Shown here piece after piece: positions 35,745 to 48,700 of a stretch of DNA of 64,000 nucleotides. The notes beneath the pieces are model-generated. The model saw only the letters and a list, made by a program, of their open reading frames with translations, had not been told where the DNA came from and ran no database searches. This DNA comes from Lanius collurio. Lineage: Eukaryota > Chordata > Aves > Passeriformes > Laniidae. Each line of letters begins with the position of its first letter. The first letter of the stretch is position 1. The stretch is from contig JACBWW010000012.1 of the NCBI GenBank assembly GCA_020086605.1, positions 16,001,924-16,065,923 of the forward strand. Reading direction: 5' to 3'. Position numbers and translations under genes: made by a program.

Positions 35745-37202
35745 TCACAGAATCACAGAATCACAGAATGACTAGGTTGGAAGACATCTTCAAGGTCATC
35801 AAGTCCAATCCATGCCCTAACACCTCAACTAAAACATGGCACCAAGTGCCACATCCAGTCGTTTTTTGAACACATCCAGGGATGGTGACTCCACCACCTC
35901 CCCAGGCAAGCCATTCCAGTACCTTATCACTCTTTCTCTGAAAATCTTCTTCCTGATATCCAACTTGTATTTCCCTTGATGCAGTTGAGACTGTGCCCTC
36001 TCGTTCTGTCATTTGTTGCCTGGAGAAAGAGACCAACCCTCACCTGACTACAAGCACCTTTCAGGAAGTTGTAGATAGTGATAAGGTCACCTCTGAGTTT
36101 CCTTTTCTCCAGGCTAAACAACCCCAGCTCCCTCAGTCATTCCTCATAGGGCTTGTGTTCCAAGCCCCTCACCAGCCTTGTTGTTCTCCTCTGGACATGC
36201 TCAAGCATCTCAATGTCCTTCCTGAACTGAGGGGCCCAGAACTGGACACAACACTCAAGGAGTGACCTCACCAGTGCTGAGTACAGGGGAAGAATGACCT
36301 CCCTGCTCCTGCTGCCCACACTGTTCCTGATACAGGCCAGGGTACTGTTGGCCTTCTTGGCCACCAGAGCACACAGCTGGCTCAGGTTCCATCAGCTGTT
36401 AGCCAGTACCCCCAGGTCTGTTTCCGCGTGGGCACTGTCCAGCCACACTGCCTCCAGCCCATAACGCTGCAGGGGGTTTTTGTGGCCAAAATGCAGGACT
36501 CAACACTTGGACTTATTAAACTTCATCCCACTAGATTCTGCCCATCCATCTAACCATTCCAGGACTCTCTGCAGAGCCCTTCTCCCTTCCAACAGATCAA
36601 CGCATGCTCCCAGCTTAGTGTCATCTGCAAATTTACTAATAGAAGATTCAATACCCTCATCCACGTCATCAATAAAAATATTGAATAATACAGGCCCTAG
36701 CACAGATCTCTGAGGGACACCACTGGTGACTGGCCACCAGCTGGATGAAGCACCACTCACCACCACTCTCTGGGCCCAGCTGTCCAGTTCTTAACCCAGC
36801 ACAGAGTGCACCTGTCCAAGACGTGGTGTGGAGGTACCTCCCCTGAAATCCTGGGGGATGTACCCTGCAGGGTACGGGTCTGTCCCTGTCCCTGTCCCCA
36901 TGTCACGTGTGCCCCATACCTGTTCCTGATTGGTTGGTTTGGGTGCCCAGGGCCTGGGAAGAGAGCAGGGTCCCATGACTGGGGACTGCCTGGGAACTCC
37001 AGCCATGCAGCTGGAGGAATAAATCATCTCTGAACATCTAAAGAAGTATCGCTTCATCTTTCCTTCCAAGTTCATCGCTATCTTATACGTGTTGTAAGAA
37101 TTCCCCATTACAACACCGTGGGCTGCCAGCTTTTTCAGGAGTATGCTGTGGGAGACAGTGTCAAAGGCCTTGCTAAAGTCCAGGTACACAACATCCACAG
37201 TC
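35745..37202 (-). mobile_element. CR1 LINE 3' half (reverse strand), interrupted by a solo LTR
   Basis: The 3' terminus lies at the left, with three AATCACAG octamers at about 35751-35770, then GGTTGGAAGACATCTTCAAGG. Going right on the reverse strand, the coding text reads backwards through the element. [16 protein letters not shown] and [17 protein letters not shown] lie in 36137-36364. [20 protein letters not shown] and the catalytic [10 protein letters not shown] lie in 36600-36766. VYLDFSKAFDTVSHSILLKK lies near 37130-37190. FADD is intact, but frameshifts and a change of GVPQG to GVPQR are present. Between the KAFDTVSH block and the GVPQ block an LTR (36827-37115) is inserted. Similarity stops near 37202, so the element is 5'-truncated. 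This is the best preserved CR1 in the window. Confidence 0.93.
36827..37115 (+). mobile_element. Short solo LTR (289 bp) nested in CR1, probably ERVK-like
   Basis: The element starts TGTGGAGGTACCTCC, ends CCATTACAACA and carries AATAAA at 37018-37023, so it lies in forward orientation, opposite to the host CR1. The CR1 text is continuous on either side if it is removed. The bases flanking it are ACGTGG (36821-36826) and CCGTGG (37116-37121), a 6-bp target duplication with one mismatch. Six bases is the duplication length typical of ERVK integrase. Near the start are two perfect palindromes: 12 bp at 36830-36841 and 16 bp at 36860-36875. A CACGTG box lies near 36904-36909. No internal retroviral sequence remains. 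Confidence 0.85.
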
Positions 37203-39546
37203 TTCAACAGCTTCAGCAAAATGGGAACTTTATCAACACCAAAAGTAGTTTCATACTTTTTCATGTAAGCCTCAAGGAGTCGGTTACAAATTAATGAATG
37301 CAAATAAATCACCACAGCTGTCCAACAGAACACAGATAGTTAAGTGTAGCCGGGATAACAAAGCTACAGATGCAACCAGAGCAGGGCTGTTCAGTGTTTT
37401 TAAGCTGTTGTGTTACAATTGTCATGCTCATTTCTGGTACCTCTATTGATCAGGAAAGACATTATCACACTGAGACATGTCCCAAGACAATATACATTTT
37501 GGAAACATTCAAGTGCTATGTGTCTAACTACTGAGGAAATGACTGACTTACCTGCAGAGTATCTTGTGCTCATTTTACAATACTTTTTTTTCAGAATTTG
37601 ATCATGCCTTGTACTGTTCAGTTGCCCATATGACTAAATTGCACTGCCTGAGACCATAATCACAACAAACCATAGTCAACTTGTGCCCAGCACAAGCTGT
37701 GAAAGAAGGAAAGCATGACCTTCAAAAACACATCAGGAAAAATGTTTCTTTCTTTTTTGTTTCTTTTTTTTTTCTTCCTTTTTTTTAATAGCATTTAATA
37801 CAAGTTGGCACTTGTTGCCCCTGCAAGCATTGCTCACCTGGCATTTAAATCTGACTTTCCTACCAGAAAATCTAGAATTTTGCTTAGGAACTTCATTGAC
37901 ACTGGTGCTTACAAAAGGCCTGGATTAATTTCATTAGAGATACTTGATCTCTACAATAACTAGTGAGGTGGGACCCTTTTGTTTTTTAAAGTTTAGGACT
38001 GTGAAAAAAGGCTGAAGTTCAAACAATCTGCCTTCTGAAAAACTGGGTTCCTTCAGTATTTCCAGGAAAATAAATCCCATATGCTGCCCAAAAACTCATC
38101 ACTGATTTATACGGATGGAGGATCAATTCCAGTGTACCATTTCCTTCCATTAATTTATTCTTAAGAAAGTTAGTACTGAAAAAAAAGCAAGATTTGTTTT
38201 CATGATGTTTAGAGTTATGAATCTGTATGTACAATAGTCATCACAGAGAATGAGTGGGTTTTTTTCTTGTCTGTAGTGATGCTATTCTTAGTTTTGTATG
38301 TGGTCTTTATGTGTGTCATAGATAGGCATAATAGATACGCATTGGCACCTTTGATCATCTTCAGAGATGAGCTGATCTCCCAGTCCAGGAAATTATCCTA
38401 AAACTCTCATCATCTTGGCAACAGAATTTTAACCAACAGTTCCCAAAAGCCTTTGCCAGCACATTGTTGCTTTTAGAGGATTCTGAGCTACTAAACATAT
38501 TGGAGGAAATGAGAAAGACACAGGAACTGTGTATTAAAAAACCCAAACCTACAACAACAACAAAACCAAAATCTACTTGGGCTACAGCTATAACTTTGGA
38601 TCCTAATGGTTTTAGAAATCATTCAGGCGTTTGTGTGATGTGTGGCACTATCTGAACCCTCACCTTGGACTCTTTTGGCTTTAATCCATAATCACTCCGT
38701 GGTCCCTAAGCACAGCTTTGTGGCGTCAAATAGCAATAAAGCTGACACCATTGCTGAACCTAGGATGTGGTATTGAGTACCGTGACAAGACAAAGGACAC
38801 ATTAGCCTGAAGGCAGGGCTGTGCTTTGTAGAAAAGGAAAGCCAAGTGGTACAGTCTTTTGCTGCCTGCCACTGCTGAGTCATAGTCACTCCTGCCACGG
38901 CATGACTGTGAGCCTGAGCACTGCCCAGCAGCTCCCATGAAACGAGATATCCCAAGAAAGACAATCATAAGCAGTAACTGATGCAGAAATTGATTCCAGT
39001 GACTTTTCAAGAGTGTATTATCTTCAGTGCCACCTGCTGAGCTACCTGACATCTCTGGGAATTGACACCAAGTGAAAGAATGTGAAAAAGACAAAGATAA
39101 CCTCGTTTCTCTAAAAGATTCCCTTATTGGAGAAAATTATTTAAAAAGGAAAATAATCAAAGAAAGTGATAAAGGTTGAAGATTCTGAGGCACACAGAAT
39201 GACCTCACCTTCACCTACCCAGCTTGCTAGGGGAACCTCATGCCACTTTGCTGTGGGTGGTACTATTTCCCTTCCCAAGTGGGTTCATCCCTTTTGAGCA
39301 ATCTCACAGCCCTGTTTATTGGCATCAAATTGATCAACAGAGAAAATAATAAAAATAATCCTACCTCTAAATAAAAACATTTGTCACTGCCCAAAACTGA
39401 ACAAAGGAAAATTGAATTCTCCCTCATCCTCTCCAGAAAAGTCACAGGAGATTTCTCAGTGGCTGCCAGTGATGCCAGAGAGTGTCTCTCACCCTGTAGC
39501 AATGCAATGCAACTGTAAGTAAACTGCAGTGTGGAGCTTTATGGCT
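37203..39546. other. Non-coding DNA
   Basis: A T-rich stretch lies at 37742-37790 and an A/C-rich stretch at 38533-38572. The reverse frame at 38726-39094 (122 codons) shows no motif. Nothing else was recognised. Confidence 0.45.
38533..38572 (+). repeat. A/C-rich low-complexity tract
   Basis: AAAACCC and ACAACAACAAC-type words, G-free, with a single T. Confidence 0.55.
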
Positions 39547-40130
39547 TGTTGGAACCCTGGGTTCACAGAATTTCAGTCTTTCAGTGCTGACAGGCAGTGA
39601 TCCTCAAAAGCACACTGCATTTGTCCTGAGGCCTTGGGAAAGGCTTCCCAAATTATGTGATAGCACTGAGATTGTTGCTATGTAATTAAAAAGAAATTTG
39701 TTATATCACTGGGTGGAATATGTAGAGATGTAGAAAATTTATGTTTCTGGAATATAGTAATATACATTTAACAATATGGAGGATTTTGGGTGTAGGTTAG
39801 TTCTTCCTATTTCTTCTTCCTTCTTCTCCACAAGCCTGGGTAATCTGGTATTGGTTCAAAAACCATGAACATGAATGATTAGTTATTGGATTATAAGTAA
39901 AAATAAATTAGTTGGCATTCCATAATAGGGTAGTTTGGGCTTTAAAAGACTTTGGCAGGTAGAACTCGGGGGCCATTATCACCTTGTTAACTTAGAGGCA
40001 CGTACTGTACAGCTGTACCATAGGTAAGAAATAATAAACACCTGAGTCCAAAGAAAATCTATGCATCTCCTGCGTTTCAATCCAAACTCTGAGCAAAAGA
40101 ACCACAAGACAGAGGCAGAGAAAGAAAAGA
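39547..40130 (+). mobile_element. Probable ERV LTR, forward strand
   Basis: The segment begins TGTTGGAACCCTGGGTTCAC and proceeds through CTTGGGAAAGGCTTCCCAAA (39632-39652), a sequence I associate with bird LTRs. It reaches a promoter-like GGGCTTTAAAAGACTTTGG (39937-39956) and GAAATAATAAACACCTGAG with the AATAAA signal at 40033-40038, then a short U5. The order of U3, TATA-like box, poly(A) signal and GT/T-poor U5 fits an LTR. I did not find the 3' end or a target duplication with certainty, so the right boundary is approximate and the family is unassigned. Confidence 0.6.
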
Positions 40131-43100
40131 ACCATGTCTGGCAACTGTGCTCCCACTTGTGGGGTTTAGGCATACAGTTCTATTGGTTTCAGTACCTGTC
40201 TGTGTAGTTCTGACTTTATTTGCTGGTTAATTTTTGAAGAACCACATAACTCATCAGAAATCAGAGTAAGCAGCCAACTACTCACTTTGCACAATTTGCA
40301 GGACTTGTGGCTGTGTTCAGACTTAGTACTGCCTAAAACAAAGGAGTCCATTGCAGAAGGGGACCTGTAGCTTCTCTAGGGGCTCTGTAACTGTATTCAA
40401 AACACATTCAGCTACAGCTACTGCATATCACAGACAGACAATGTTAAGGACTTGCCTTACTTGAAGTCACATAGTGCCACACCTCCCGTATTTCATGAGT
40501 CTTCATGTCATCAGACAAGGAGTCAGGAGAGGCTGTTCCTCCCTGTGACTATAGGACCACTATTCTGGCTCCTTTTACCTCTATATGGACCTTCAAGCTC
40601 AATACAGGCAGCCAGAATAGTTTTTCTGTGGCCAGGGGTGGATGATGCAAGACCTATACAACAAATATGATGTTGTCATGGCATTGGGCAACATTGCAAA
40701 CAGGTATTGGTCAGGGTGGCATAACCAAACTTCCACATTGTGGGAAGAGATGGAGGATAAAAAGCTCACAGTATGAAGAAGGAAGCTCACAGTTTGGGAG
40801 CTTTTCTGTCATGTCCGAATTTAATGTGGGTGAATTTAAAAGACAGTTAAAAATGTAATCCAGCTGGCTAAATATCATGGAAAAATGAAGACATATCACA
40901 GCATCTAGACAGAGAGATAATGTTTTAAAATGATATCACATTATTGAATAAAATTTTCCTTATAATAATGGTGAAAATGGAAGGGATTATAGTAGGACTT
41001 ACCTAATATACTTTGATGACAATTTTGCAAACATAAGTTATTATACCAACACCTTTTCCTCTTACCAGCCTTTTTGGAGTTTTGGCAGCCCATAATATTC
41101 TTTCTGTGCCCCCTCTACTACCCCCAGAGCAGAGTTGAGAATGAAAAAATGTTTCAACCTAAACAAAACTGACAATAATTGGTCGATCATAACCTTTTCT
41201 TCTGAATGAAACACGACATTTCCCCTAGAAATAAAGATTCCATTTAGTGTGGGTTTTTTGGTCCATTAGTTAATAGGGGGTAAAGATTACACTTTGGTAA
41301 TACTGTTGCTGACATGCGCTTGGCCATTTGCCATTCTAGCTGCTTCTGGACAGATTTTTAGCTACCATGTAGCATGTGCATTTCTATCACTCCGTCAAAT
41401 AGCAATTGATTATGCCAGCCTCATGCTGTTTTCCTTGGAAGGAAAAACTCTAAAGCTTGTTTAACAGTAAGTCTGTCGCTTCCTCTCAACAATCGCCTGA
41501 GAGAGAAAAAGCATCTTTTGTTACAAATGGTTTGCTTAAAAACACCCAGCTCCTTTTGTGCTGAAGTTTCACACACAGCAGGAGACCATCTGTGTTTCAG
41601 TAATAAAATGTCTCTACTGCCAGGGTCAGAGGTGTTTTTTTGCAAGGTACCATGGTTCCTGGCAACACTTAGAGCTCAGATACCATAGGAGATATTTAAT
41701 ATCCCTTATTACCTATATCCTACAGATGATGATTTTTACTGGCTTCTATAATATGAATAAGGAGGTACTGTACCAAATGAATTTACCAATAGAAGTACAT
41801 TCAGAGCCCTTAAATAGCTTGTTATCTCCACCATTTAAAGACACCTTTAAGCCTGTTCTCTATAATAAAGTAATGGTCTATGAAGGTAAAAATTAGTTTT
41901 TCACCATCACAACAGAAAATTCCTTTTCATATATCCTCTTAGTATCCTCCCAGCAAAAAGCAGAGGAAAAGCATAATTTCAGTATCTTCTGATGCAAAGC
42001 TAAGGCTCCTAATTGCTCTGCATAGCTTTTAATAGAAAAAAGGGACACCTTAATGCAGTTGATTAATTCCACTTTTATTTATGAGATTCTTTAGTATTTC
42101 ACCATAGAGAAAAAATGTTAACTTATCTAACTTGTTCCTACATTCTATTAGCTTTTTTTTTTTTATTTTAAACATCAAAAGCAGCTTTTCTAGACCGAAA
42201 TGACCTCTAGTGCAACTCTCTTCTAGTCATGCCATTAAGCAATTCCATCTTTTTAGCAGTAATGATTATGAAAACCATTGCTTCCATCCTCTTGCTATGG
42301 AAAGCCAGTTGTGATGTCCAGGCAAACAAAGAGAGGCCATGAAGATGGGACTCTGAACAGGAAAAGAGTTGGCTTTCCAACTGGAAGAGAAGGAAGAATA
42401 TCCTGCACTATGTTCTCTTTTTCATTGTCAAATTTAGAAAGCCTTTGAGATTTCCTGCAAAGAAGCTGGGGACAAATGTAGAGAAGAGCATAATTTTACC
42501 AGCAACTTTGCGATTGGCAAATCAGAACTAAAATCACTGATGTCTGGCAGGGAGCATTCACAGACTAGTCACAATGACATGATTTCCTGCTTCTTTCAAT
42601 AGTTGACCCAGAAGCAGCCACAGCCTGGTTTTCATTTCTTTATTGTGCAGTGTGCAGTATTAGTCTGGTCATCTGAAGTGTTATTATTACACATGGCTGC
42701 TTCAGCTCTTTGCCCCTCACTTTTTAAAGGGACTGCAGGTGTCCTGGAACAGGTAAGAGAAGGCAGAATTTCCAATGAAGAAGCTGCCAAATGGGAAGCT
42801 TCAGGAGCTCATAGATAAATGCATTAGAAGGAATTAAATGAGAAATTCAAGACTGATGAAAAATTAATTTTCTCTCTCTTAAAATATCAGATTTAATTCT
42901 GCTAAACTTGAGGTTCAATTTTTATTTTTGCAGAAGCTGGCCTGGACACCAGCTCCACTTCTGCAAAGCATAAATTGGTGAGATTAATTGCTGAAGCCAG
43001 GGATCCCAGCTGAAACTGAAGCCCCCTTTGTTGGGGCTTTACAAGAATAAAATAAGCAGCTGGTGCCTAAGAAGATGACTAGAGAAGATGGGTGCAAGAG

Positions 43101-45657
43101 GGCAAACATTGGCACAGATTAAAAATAGGATTTCTTGAAAGAATTTGTTAACAAGCCAGTTTCAGAGCCAACAGTAGACCCATAACTTCTGATAATAATC
43201 TTCCCAAATCAGCACCTGGTGTGCAAAAACTCCACAAACAACCAAACAGCATCAACTCACCCAGAGGTTTTGAGCCTAGGGAAGTATTTATTATTAAGCA
43301 GCTGTTACTTATTCAAGAAAAGTATAAACTTTACATTTTGAAGTGTATAGTAATCCCAGTGAACATTTCAGGCAATATGAATGATGTGGCCTGGGATAAG
43401 ACCCAGATTTTCAGAAGAGACACAGAGAATTACCAAAAAAAGTGTGCGTACACAACATATTTTCCACTATTGGTTGTGGAGAACTGTAGCAAGGGCAGGG
43501 TGAGGAGGTGTCAGATGTTAACAGAGAGGCCTGAGCCATTCTGCCAGCTGCTGTGGCTAGTGCTTAGAAAAAGAATTACCACAGTGACAAGGGTGGAAGA
43601 GGCCTTCAGGGGTGATGAAAATATACTCTAAAAGCGTTTTACACAAAAAGATGCTTGAAATGTGTTATTTGCAGTTATTTTAACTGCTAACATGTGAAGC
43701 AGGATGCAGACCATTTTCTCTCATTTCTGCTCTCCTAGCAACAGATTAAGCGTTTTTAACAGGTGAGAAATTCCAACAGAAAATAAAATATGCTGAGTGA
43801 AACAAGAATAAGGTGATCCTTACAGGGAGATTCCTGCCTTGTCAGAATAAAAGGATGAATTTAATGCAGAATTCAATAGGGATCAGTCACAGCAAATTAC
43901 ATGAAAAGACAAGGACTTGAAAAAACCACACCCCCTATATTTGTAACTGCACTTTTTAGAACTTATGACTATTTAAAAATCTACTTGTTTAGGAGTGAAA
44001 CTTTTTGTACAGTTCAGCAAATCCCAAACCCTCTCTGATAAGATTAGGAAGAAATTCTGCCTATGCACAGGTTATTCTGCATTAATCACCTGCCCACTGA
44101 GGCAATGGTAGTCCTCACAAAGATAAGATGTCAGAATAAGATGAAGCATTGGTCTGATTCAGCATGAAAAGTTCTTACATGCTGGTGTTTAAGGTTTTCC
44201 CCCAAGTGCTGACTTTTATCTTCACTGACTTTAATTCACACACAAGTGTATCAAACAAAAAAAAGAGTGTCATCCTCCTTTCTTCCGACTGCTGTGCATG
44301 CCTGTGTTTTTTTCAGCCTGTAACAGGACTTCCAAAAATGGAGTCTGTGATATTTCAATGTTTCGGCCATTTTGCGTCATAAATAAAAGGGTTGAGGAAT
44401 CCTTAGATTTCCTACAGATAGGTTTTCTTTTGTACTGTGACTAATACTGCTGAGCTAATATCTTTCTGCATATTTGCTGAAGATGGAAGTTGAAGGTAAC
44501 GAGAAGAACTTCAAGGGCACTGTGATTTATACCTAAGTTTTAATGAGAATGAGTTATCTCCGGGTGTGTCCCTTTTCACCTTCTTTTTTTTCAAGTTAAC
44601 ACAATATTTCCAAGAATTTACCCTGATTGACCTGAACTGTTACCTGTGAAGACATTCAACCATCTGCTAAAATAATTTTTATATAGCACCTTGCTTAAAT
44701 CAAAAATATTAGCTGGAGTTCTAATTCATGACCAAAAGGAAAGGGCTCGTGCACATCTGTGCCTATAAAAGTTCTGATGCTCCATGCAGGGAACCTGGAA
44801 AAAATCAGAAATTCGTAGATTTATCTTTTCTATGATCCTTTTTTAGCTTCTCTGTATGTGTCCTGTCTCTCTTCACAAATCTTACCTCTGGCACGTCATC
44901 TGGGCTTCCAGTTTTTTGTTTTCTGTCTCTTTCCTCACTCCCCAGCTATAAACTCTTCCAGCTCTGTTTTGCTAACCTTAGGCTTGGGTTTATTTTCCAT
45001 TATAGACAATATTCAGGACTATCAGCATTATTATTAATGACATATTTTATCATTTTATTAACAATCTTTCATTATGCATCTGCTGTACTGCTGAAGCCAA
45101 TTAGAAAAATAATTACCTTCCTGTGCCTGAGCAGAAAATTGGCTTAACTCCAGAAAAAAGTGTTCTCCAGGAAGGTTCCCATTAAAATGTAGCTTATGAC
45201 ACAGAGTAGCCTGAACACTATTGATTCTATTTACTGAGTCCTACCTAGCCACAGCGTTTATTTCCCATAGCAAATCCATCAGAGATGAATAAGTGGGTTC
45301 AGCAGCTCCTGTCCAATGATTTGCACTTGTTTACTGGCGGAAATCCTGCATCATCTGTTATCCGCACGCTGTCCTCAAGGGTCATCATTAGCTAAGAAAG
45401 AGCCTGTTACTTCTCGTATGCCATCCTCTAGACACACACAAGCCAGCTGCTAAAGTCTTTCTGGGTTCTTGGAGGCCACCCACTGTAACAGCCAGGCCCT
45501 GAGGGCAGCACCAGCCTTGACTGCCTCTGTCTCACTGTGACCACTGCCCAGCATGCCCAGGACACTCAAACCCTGCCCCACAGTGAAGCAGCGGAACTGG
45601 TCTCTGGCATCCCACAGCCCTGAGTGGCCAAGGGCCCCACTGAGTTGGGCCCACCCT
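40131..45657. other. Non-coding DNA, 5.5 kb
   Basis: No exon or repeat was recognised with confidence. The longest open frames (41558-41896, 112 codons; 43221-43631, 136 codons) have no recognisable domain. A GC-richer patch at 45450-45657 leads into the pentanucleotide array. Confidence 0.45.
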
Positions 45658-45792
45658 ATCCCATCCCATCCCATCCCATCCCATCCCATCCCATCCCATC
45701 CCATCCCATCCCATCTCATCCCATCCCATCCCATCCCATCCCATCCCATCCCATCCCATCCCATCCCATCCCATCCCATCCCATCCCATCCC
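45658..45792. repeat. CCCAT pentanucleotide array, about 27 units
   Basis: An uninterrupted (CCCAT)n array except for one CATCTCATCC interruption near 45711-45721. The reverse strand reads (GGGAT)n, giving more than 20 GGG tracts with two-base spacers. Repetitive frames (Pro-Ile-Pro-Ser-His and Met-Gly-Trp-Asp-Gly types) arise from it and are not genes. Confidence 0.97.
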
Positions 45793-48700
45793 TGATGCCC
45801 AGGGCTGGGGCTACCTCATTTCTGGGATGGGGAGATGGTCCCTGACTTGTGGGTGCTCTTTTGCTGCCCTGGGAAGGATGTACCCCCAGGTCCTTGTCCT
45901 TTAAGGAGCAGACGTCTCTTCTGCATGCTGAAAGTAGCCACTATAAAATCTTTATATGTCAGACTTGTTGGAAGAGTTGGTAATGTGGATACTGAGGGGT
46001 TAAACAAAAAATCCTTTTCATGAATGTTGAGAATTAGAGATTTTCTTTTCAAGGAGGAGTTAGTAAGTGAAGTATTTGCCCCAGCTATGGACAGAAACAA
46101 ATATGTGTCATCAAGAAGAAATAAAAGGGGCCAGTTGAATAGGATAACAGCAGCATGAATGTACTGCAGCCATCATCTCTTCTGCTTCTGTTTGGACTGG
46201 TTTTTATTCTTGACTCCACCTTGGCCTCCCTCCCAGCACTCTATAATCCACACTTTCTGACTGCAAGGGCAGCAGGACAGAGGTCTCTGTAAGAGCCCTG
46301 ACAGGTCATACAGACCCAGATGATCCACCATTTGGAGTCTATACCACTGCAAATATTCAAACACAGTTTGCTACATCTGTTCCACAGCCCAGACCACTGT
46401 CTGTTTTGATTCATCCAGGATTGAGCCATCAGCTGGAACATGCCCTCTGTCCATGAGAGGGGAAAGAGCACATCTACTACATCAACCACCTCTCTGATAC
46501 AGTCCCCACCATGGCCAACCATCTCCAAGCCTGGTTACAAGGACCCTTTGGATTCCATTTTGACCAACAACTAACATGAGCTGTTTACAAAGGAGATCCT
46601 AGGTTCTGCTCACAACTGTGTGCAATCAGAAGGCAGCACATTCCTACCTTTGCTGGAGCTCTCCTCCTCAGGCCATCCATCTTTTCCTTTCTTTTCTGTG
46701 ACTCTTCCCAAGAGAGTGGAGTTGCAGGGTCTTTCATCATGCTGCCCATCAGTCACATTCCCAGACATGCTTTTTTTGATTTTCTTGCCAGCCTGCTGCC
46801 CTGCTAACAGGATGTATTTTATATCAGTGTTACACAGCATATTGTGAAAGGTGAGCCTTCCATACCCAAGCCAGAGCCACCCCTCACAGCTTTCCATTGA
46901 AGTGGGCTCTCCTCTCTGTACAGCCTGCCCATGCTTGGAGATCATCCATCCATTAGGGTGGCAGTAGGCAAGTACTTACCACCTCTGAATTAAACACTTT
47001 TAGCTGTTGCTTTCAAGTTTTATTTATGTTTATTACCACCTGTTGATATCTTGCCAAAAGCATTTTTTTGGAGAATGGTGAAACAGTTAGAAAGTATCCA
47101 CAGTCTTCTTTTTTTTTTTTTCCTTCCTGGATGCTGCACAAATTGATTATTACAGAAAGACTAATTCATTGTCCACAAATAACTCATAACTCAAATGCAC
47201 TGCCACCTGAACACATTTATTTTCAGTTGAAGTATTCTTTTCTGTTGAAGTATGCTGCTTCAGAAAGTCCTTCACTTCTGAAGCAGGGCAAAAAGAAATT
47301 GCTGTGTAAATCTGGGGGCAGAGGATGGCTAACACTTAACCCCAGTACTTGGAAAGGTGACAAGTCTATTTATTTTATTTACCAGTTACGGCATAGCAAG
47401 GGAAGACCTTACTTCCTTAAGTCTGAGTTTTCAGCAGGAACACTAGTGCTATTCTCTGCATTTCTAAAGAACTTTAGGCAGTAATACTTTGAGCCTCACA
47501 ACTTCTCAAACAATGTTAACAACAGGAGGAAAACTGAAGCAACTTGCCATTGAGAAATCACTCAAACCACAATTATCCTTCAGGAGCTCAAAATGTGTCC
47601 CACTTTTGTCTTCCTGGGCTGCCAAAACTAAATTTATTGTCTTTTTCCTTCTTCATATAGACAGTCACATCATCTGTAAGCAAAAAAGATACTTGCATGC
47701 TAACAAGGAATCTGGAAAAATATTCCCCAAGAAACAAAGATATGGCCAAGTATTAATGTAAGAAAACACACAAGTGAGTATACAGAACAAAGCTGGGAAT
47801 ATGCACCATGGTCTGTCTGTAGTTGTCAAAACAGACAGGTGTCTACCACCCTGTCATAAACATTTTAAACATGCACTCTGTAGATGGGAGCTGGAATATA
47901 GATCCCAACATAACTCTGAAATATGCTTACTTTTATATTTCTGTTTCACCACTAACCAAAGATATTTACCTACTCATAAAACACAGACCTGAGTATGGGG
48001 AATTATAAGGTAGAACTGGGTAGTGAGCTGTAAAACCTGCCTGCAGAGGCACATGGCAGCACAAAGGAGCACATGGCAGCACACAGAGGCTTTTCTCCAC
48101 CAGACCCTGCGGGGAGGAGGTGTCACACAGCAGACCTCTATGGAGAAGAGCCGGCGGACGGATGGGTGAACAGTGAGTGACCACCCCACAGGAGTACATT
48201 TAGAAAGTGTGTTGCTGATGTGGCAACACGGGACAGGTCACACCGTATAAGGAAATGCTGTGCCTTAGAAAAGTGTATAATACCAATTCACTCCATTGAA
48301 TAAATGATTCAGATTCCCTGCCAGTCTGAGTTCATCATTCAATTGCCGACACTGAGTGCACAAAACAATGCCCATTCTCAGTGCTACAGAAATCTAAATA
48401 GAAAACCCTCATGTCTTCATTTTAACCCTAAAAAATGTTACTATACAAGGACTTGGCTCACAGACAGATTCCTGGTGAAGAAGATAGCAAGTCTCCTGTC
48501 TCCTCACACGACATTAGTTAATAATCTGCTAGCTCTTTCTGGCTGGACTTACTCACTGATAGTCTCACACCCATGGGTCTTGTCCTGACTGCACATTACT
48601 TTTGTCCCAGGGCATGCCTGGGACAGAGCATAGCTACCTCAGGATGGTGACCTCTGTATACAGAACGCTTCAAATTACATATCCCCTTTCTCAACACCAT

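Noticed and set aside
43221..43631. 136-codon forward frame
   Set aside because: No domain or promoter context, and it probably arose by chance.
45450..45845. Repeat proteins of Met-Gly-Trp-Asp-Gly or Pro-Ile-Pro-Ser-His type
   Set aside because: These are translations of the CCCAT pentanucleotide array. Three of the frames on each strand give such repeats automatically.
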